From contig VBNZ01000177.1 in the NCBI GenBank assembly GCA_005877675.1, positions 8,916 through 14,802 of the forward strand: a DNA stretch of 5,887 bases, read 5' to 3'. The stretch comes from Gammaproteobacteria bacterium. Lineage in GTDB: Bacteria > Pseudomonadota > Gammaproteobacteria > Xanthomonadales > Rhodanobacteraceae. The notes under the pieces are model-generated. The model saw only the letters and a program-made list of their open reading frames with translations, was not told where the DNA came from and did no database searches. Both the position numbers and the translations under genes were made by a program. Positions 3,565 to 5,887 of this stretch are shown here, piece after piece. Within the stretch, counting starts at the first letter, position 1. Every line of letters starts with the position of its first letter.

Positions 3565-5887
3565 ATGTCCATGAAACTACGCGTCACCACCCTCGTTGCC
3601 GGCTTGATGTTGGCTACCGGTGCGCTGCACGCGCAACCGGCGCCCGACTATGGCAATGCGCCGGATAATTCCTACGTCGATTCGAACAATGTCACGAATG
3701 CGGCCGATCCACCCTCGCGCGTGGCGCGCTTATCCGTGCTGCAAGGCGCGGTAAGCTTTGTGCCTGCCGGCGAAAACGATTGGGTGCAGGCGCAGGTCAA
3801 CCGTCCGCTGATCAGCGGCGACAAACTGTGGACCGATCGCGGTGCGCGCGCCGAATTGCAGATCGGCCAGGCTGCGATTCGCGTCGACCAGCAGTCGAGC
3901 TTCAATTTCCTCAATCTCGACGATCGCACCGCGCAGATCGAGCTGACCCAGGGCACGCTCAATCTGCGCGTGCGTCGTCTGTATGAAGGCCAGAACTACG
4001 AGATCGACACGCCGACGCTGGCCTTCGTGGTCAATCGCGTCGGCGAATATCGCATCGACGTGGCGCCCGACGGCCGCGGCACGATCGTTACCGCACTGCG
4101 TGGCGGCGGCGATGCCTACGGCGAAGGCGGCGCGCGCTTCCGCGTCGAGGAAGGCCAGTCCATCCGCTTCAACGATTCGCAGTTGCGCGACTACGTCAGC
4201 AACGGCGTGCCGAGTGCAGACGATTTCGACCGCTTCTGCTTCGCCCGCGACGGACGCTGGGAGAATTCGCCTTCACGCCAATATGTGTCCGAGGATGTGA
4301 TCGGCTACGAGGATCTCGACAACAACGGTTCGTGGAACGAAGAACCCGAATACGGCAATGTCTGGTATCCGACCAGCGTCGAGGCCGGCTGGACACCGTA
4401 TAGCTATGGCCACTGGGGCTGGGTCGGCGCCTACGGCTGGACCTGGGTCGATTCCTCGCCCTGGGGCTTCGCGCCTTTCCATTACGGCCGCTGGGCGTAT
4501 ATCCACAATCGCTGGGGCTGGTGCCCAGGCGAGCGGCGCGAACGTGCGTACTACGCGCCGGCGCTCGTCGCATTCATCGGCGGCGGCGGTATCCGAGTCG
4601 GTTTCAGTTCCGGCCCGGTCGGCTGGTTCCCGCTCGGCCCGCGCGATGTCTACGTGCCGGGGTATCGCGTGAGTCGCGACTATTTCACACGCGTCAACAT
4701 CAACAATACGACGATCAACAACGTCACGATCAACAACTTCTACGGCAATTATTCGCGCGGCAATTTCGATTACAGCCGCGTGAACTATGCCAATCGCAAT
4801 ATCGCCAATGCGGTGACCGCCGTGCCGGGCGAGGTGTTCGTCGGTGCACGCTCAATCCGCGGTTCGGCGCTGCCGGTCAATCGCGATACCTTCGCCAGCG
4901 CGCGGGTATCGGGCTTCGCCCAGATCGCGCCGACGCGCCAGAGCCTCGCGTTCGAGGGTGGCCGTCGTGCGCAAGCGGTGCCGCCGGCGGCGGTGCTCAA
5001 CCGCAACATCATCGCCGCGACACGCCCACCTGCGCCGGTTGCATCGTTCGAGCAGCGCGCACCATTGCTGCAGCGTGATCCGGGCCGCGCGTTGCCAGTC
5101 AGTCAGCTGCGCGTCGCACCGGGCACGCAAGTCAGCGGTCGCACCGATGTGCGCGGCGAAGGCGTGCGTATGCAGCGCGGCATGGCCGAACGTCCGAACG
5201 TCAACGTCGTGACGCAAACCGGCGTGCCGGCGCGTACCCCGGCGCCGACGATCGGCCGCGACGTGCAATCGCAGACACAGCAAGGCGCCCAGGATCGCGC
5301 TCGCACACTGCGCGGCAATGCCGATCAGCAGCAGACGCAACAGTCCGCTCAGCAAGGCGTGCAGGAACGTGGCCGCGCGCTCGACAATGGCCCGCGCAAT
5401 CCACGCTTCAATCCAAATGCGGTGACGCCGGGCCAGCCGAGTGCGCAGCCGAGCGAACGCGAAACCCGCGCCGGCCAGGTCGATCGCCAGTCGCAGCAGC
5501 CCGAGCTGCGTCGCGCACCGCGCAACGAGGTGCAGGAATACCGTTCCGCACCGGTCGAGCGCGCGCCGCAGCCGGATCAGCGCGACCAGCAGCAGCGTCA
5601 ATTCCAGCAGCAGCGTGAACAGCAACAGCAGCAACAGCAGCGCGAAGTGCAGCAACAGCAGCAGGTGCAGCAGCGCGAGCAGCAGCAGCAGCGTGTTTAC
5701 CAGCAACAGCGCGAGCAGCAGCAACAGCAACAGGTGCAGCAGCGCGAACAGGTGCAAACGCAGCAGCGCGAGCAGCAGCAGCGTGTTTACCAGCAACAGC
5801 GCGAGCAGCAGCAACAGCAACAGGTGCAGCAGCGCGAGCAGGTGCAAACGCAGCAGCGCGAGCAGCAGCAGCGTGTTTACCAGCAAC
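3565..5887 (+). CDS. Secreted FecR-domain / DUF6600-type protein with glutamine-rich repeat tail (3' end beyond window)
   Basis: The frame is open for 774 codons to the right edge. Residues 1-23 (MSMKLRVTTLVAGLMLATGA, then LHA) are a Sec signal peptide without a lipobox, so the product is probably periplasmic or exported. Residues 52-138 resemble a FecR domain: RVARLSVLQGAVSF, then ISGDKLWTDRGARAEL, then the IELTQGTLNLRVR strand. Residues 251-322 are the Trp/Tyr/Gly-rich block of the DUF6600 type: NGSW, YGNVWYP, GWTPYSYGHW, GWTWVDSSPWGF, HYGRW and WGWCPG. An Asn-rich stretch (378-391, NINNTTINNVTINN) follows. Residues 410-668 are low-complexity, rich in Ala, Pro, Arg and Gln. From 669 on the chain is mostly Gln with spaced Arg, Glu and Val, in a 30-residue period. 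Only two cysteines are seen. There are no membrane spans after the signal and no sigma-factor or TonB-receptor gene nearby, so classic Fec signalling is not supported. The function of this family is unknown to me; an envelope or surface structural role is a guess. Confidence 0.9.
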   Translation, partial: MSMKLRVTTLVAGLMLATGALHAQPAPDYGNAPDNSYVDSNNVTNAADPPSRVARLSVLQGAVSFVPAGENDWVQAQVNRPLISGDKLWTDRGARAELQIGQAAIRVDQQSSFNFLNLDDRTAQIELTQGTLNLRVRRLYEGQNYEIDTPTLAFVVNRVGEYRIDVAPDGRGTIVTALRGGGDAYGEGGARFRVEEGQSIRFNDSQLRDYVSNGVPSADDFDRFCFARDGRWENSPSRQYVSEDVIGYEDLDNNGSWNEEPEYGNVWYPTSVEAGWTPYSYGHWGWVGAYGWTWVDSSPWGFAPFHYGRWAYIHNRWGWCPGERRERAYYAPALVAFIGGGGIRVGFSSGPVGWFPLGPRDVYVPGYRVSRDYFTRVNINNTTINNVTINNFYGNYSRGNFDYSRVNYANRNIANAVTAVPGEVFVGARSIRGSALPVNRDTFASARVSGFAQIAPTRQSLAFEGGRRAQAVPPAAVLNRNIIAATRPPAPVASFEQRAPLLQRDPGRALPVSQLRVAPGTQVSGRTDVRGEGVRMQRGMAERPNVNVVTQTGVPARTPAPTIGRDVQSQTQQGAQDRARTLRGNADQQQTQQSAQQGVQERGRALDNGPRNPRFNPNAVTPGQPSAQPSERETRAGQVDRQSQQPELRRAPRNEVQEYRSAPVERAPQPDQRDQQQRQFQQQREQQQQQQQREVQQQQQVQQREQQQQRVYQQQREQQQQQQVQQREQVQTQQREQQQRVYQQQREQQQQQQVQQREQVQTQQREQQQRVYQQ
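5278..5388 (+). repeat. Imperfect direct repeat in the linker of the FecR/DUF6600 gene
   Basis: Two related segments, 5278-5319 and 5350-5388, encode QQGAQDRARTLRGN and QQGVQERGRALDN. Both begin CAGCAAGGCG and share the Q-(D/E)-R-x-R-x-L pattern. They look like an old duplication in the disordered linker, more diverged than the 90-bp repeats downstream. Confidence 0.5.
5681..5887 (+). repeat. 90-bp in-frame tandem repeat encoding a glutamine-rich 30-residue unit
   Basis: The sequence from 5681 on repeats with a period of exactly 90 bp: two full units (5681-5770 and 5771-5860) and 27 bp of a third, cut by the window edge. The marker GCGTGTTTAC recurs at 5691, 5781 and 5871. Over the compared 117 bp there is a single difference, A at 5748 against G at 5838, a synonymous GAA/GAG change. 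Each unit encodes about 30 residues of Gln with spaced REQ, QVQ, VQT and RVY. Upstream, 5577-5680 is also Gln-rich with related but diverged CAG/CAA units lacking the exact period. This near identity points to recent expansion or homogenisation, and copy number may vary between strains. Confidence 0.95.

Noticed and set aside
3399..3590. A 63-codon minus-strand open frame in the intergenic region, and a 62-codon plus-strand frame at 3183-3371
   Set aside because: Neither has a convincing ribosome site or a recognisable motif, and the first overlaps the start of the FecR/DUF6600 gene.
4852..5886. A 344-codon leucine-rich open frame on the minus strand opposite the FecR/DUF6600 gene
   Set aside because: It is the complement of the CAG/CAA repeats (CTG, TTG read as Leu), which leave every frame open. 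The N-terminal Leu runs mirror the repeats, the start is at the window edge, and the plus-strand frame has a signal peptide, a ribosome site and recognised domains.

Overview
The window looks like a chromosomal segment of a moderately high-GC proteobacterium. The Sbp, CysT, CysW and CysA sequences are of the gammaproteobacterial type, and the sbp-cysT-cysW-cysA order resembles that of Xanthomonadales and relatives. Placement in that order is an inference from gene content and general protein character; there is no rRNA or other marker gene to confirm it.

Minus strand, read from right to left (3159 down to 1): a sulfate ABC importer operon. It encodes the periplasmic sulfate-binding protein (sbp, 2167-3159), two inner-membrane permeases (cysT, 1296-2162; cysW, 427-1299) and the ATPase (cysA, 1-308, cut by the left edge). 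sbp and cysT are 4 nt apart, and cysT and cysW overlap by an ATGA junction. cysW and cysA are separated by 118 nt holding a 91-bp inverted-repeat element built of 9-bp tandem units. Together the four proteins would bind sulfate (possibly thiosulfate) in the periplasm and pump it into the cytoplasm for cysteine synthesis.

Region 3160-3564 is a divergent intergenic stretch of about 400 bp. It must hold the start signals for both transcription units. It contains several short inverted repeats, but no convincing consensus promoter, tRNA or other RNA gene.

Plus strand, 3565 to the right edge: one large secreted protein gene, at least 774 codons and open at the edge. It has a signal peptide, a FecR-like domain, a Trp/Tyr/Gly-rich DUF6600-type domain, a long low-complexity linker, and a glutamine-rich tail encoded by near-perfect 90-bp tandem repeats that continue past the window. 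Its function is unknown. Nothing in the sequence ties it to sulfate uptake apart from the shared upstream region.

Most of the window is ordinary metabolism. The parts that merit a second look are the repeat element inside the cys operon and the expanding glutamine-rich repeat of the FecR/DUF6600 protein.
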